A stretch of 22,437 bases of DNA from Lysobacterales bacterium CG_4_10_14_3_um_filter_64_11 (GTDB lineage: Bacteria > Pseudomonadota > Gammaproteobacteria > Xanthomonadales > Xanthomonadaceae): the NCBI GenBank assembly GCA_002782905.1, contig PFJA01000253.1, forward strand, positions 507 to 22,943. Reading direction: 5' to 3'. The notes under the pieces were generated by a model that was not told the origin of the DNA, ran no database searches, and saw only the letters and a list, made by a program, of their open reading frames with translations. Within the stretch, counting starts at the first letter, position 1, and each line of letters starts with the position of its first letter. Position numbers and translations under genes: made by a program. Shown here piece after piece: positions 22,312 through 22,437 of this stretch.

Positions 22312-22437
22312 GATGCGGGCCTCGACCGGTGCATGACCTGAAGCCTACACGGTAACAGGCGTAGGCACGGGCCGCGATGGGAGGTCGAAGCGTGGTGAAT
22401 GGTACGCCCGACGGGCGTAGCCCGCGTAGGCGCGTTG
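22312..22437. other. Intergenic end of window with a short inverted repeat
   Basis: No gene is visible. CGCCCG-A-CGGGCG (near 22407-22419) forms a small hairpin followed by TAGCCCGCGTAGG, which resembles pieces of the GTAGCCCGGG repeats at 11075-11404. Confidence 0.4.

Noticed and set aside
21292..22341. 349-residue plus-strand frame
   Set aside because: It is antisense to the NYN-LOTUS gene and overlaps the end of yceH; no motif.

Overview
The window is a dense, GC-rich chromosomal segment from a Gram-negative bacterium. Outer-membrane porin, lipoprotein and rdgC genes fit Gammaproteobacteria. The ECF-sigma/TPR-kinase pair, the DUF4212/ActP symporter pair and the DcaP-like porin together suggest a Xanthomonadales (Lysobacterales) relative, perhaps Rhodanobacteraceae. 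That placement is inferred from gene style, not from a marker gene. I see no tRNA, rRNA, complete IS element, prophage or CRISPR array.

Layout. Bases 1-3135 hold a tyrosine-rich lipoprotein cut by the window edge, a YgjP-type zinc metallopeptidase, rdgC, and a small YdcH-like protein. Bases 3140-6498, all on the minus strand, hold two tandem paralogous secreted proteins of unknown function, an AEC-family permease, and a small Cys4 protein with a perfect FNR/Anr-type box upstream. Bases 6613-10883 hold a receptor-like Ser/Thr kinase with TPRs, its partner ECF sigma factor, and mutM. A gene-free stretch of about 800 bp (10884-11689) carries four near-identical 78-bp tandem repeats. Bases 11690-13266 hold a membrane fatty-acid desaturase overlapped by an EF-hand protein gene.

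Bases 13365-18871 form a coherent acetate module. A DcaP-like porin, the DUF4212 small subunit and the ActP-like symporter form a tight minus-strand operon. acs (acetyl-CoA synthetase) is divergent from it across 195 bp that contain a 14-bp perfect palindrome. Together these would move a short-chain carboxylate across both membranes and activate it to the CoA thioester. acs ends in an 18-bp perfect hairpin shared with a convergent gene for a Cys-rich secreted protein.

Bases 19419-19905 are a scar-like gap with REP-like hairpins and a remnant of the 3' end of a second acs. It is followed by two small zinc-ribbon membrane proteins, a YceH (DUF480) protein, and a NYN-LOTUS putative RNase whose gene overlaps yceH tail to tail.

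The points most worth a second look are the missing sigma region 2.2 acidic motif next to the kinase (possible phospho-activated sigma factor), the acs 3'-end remnant, the FNR-type box before the Cys4 gene, the tandem secreted paralogs, and the recently expanded 78-bp repeat.
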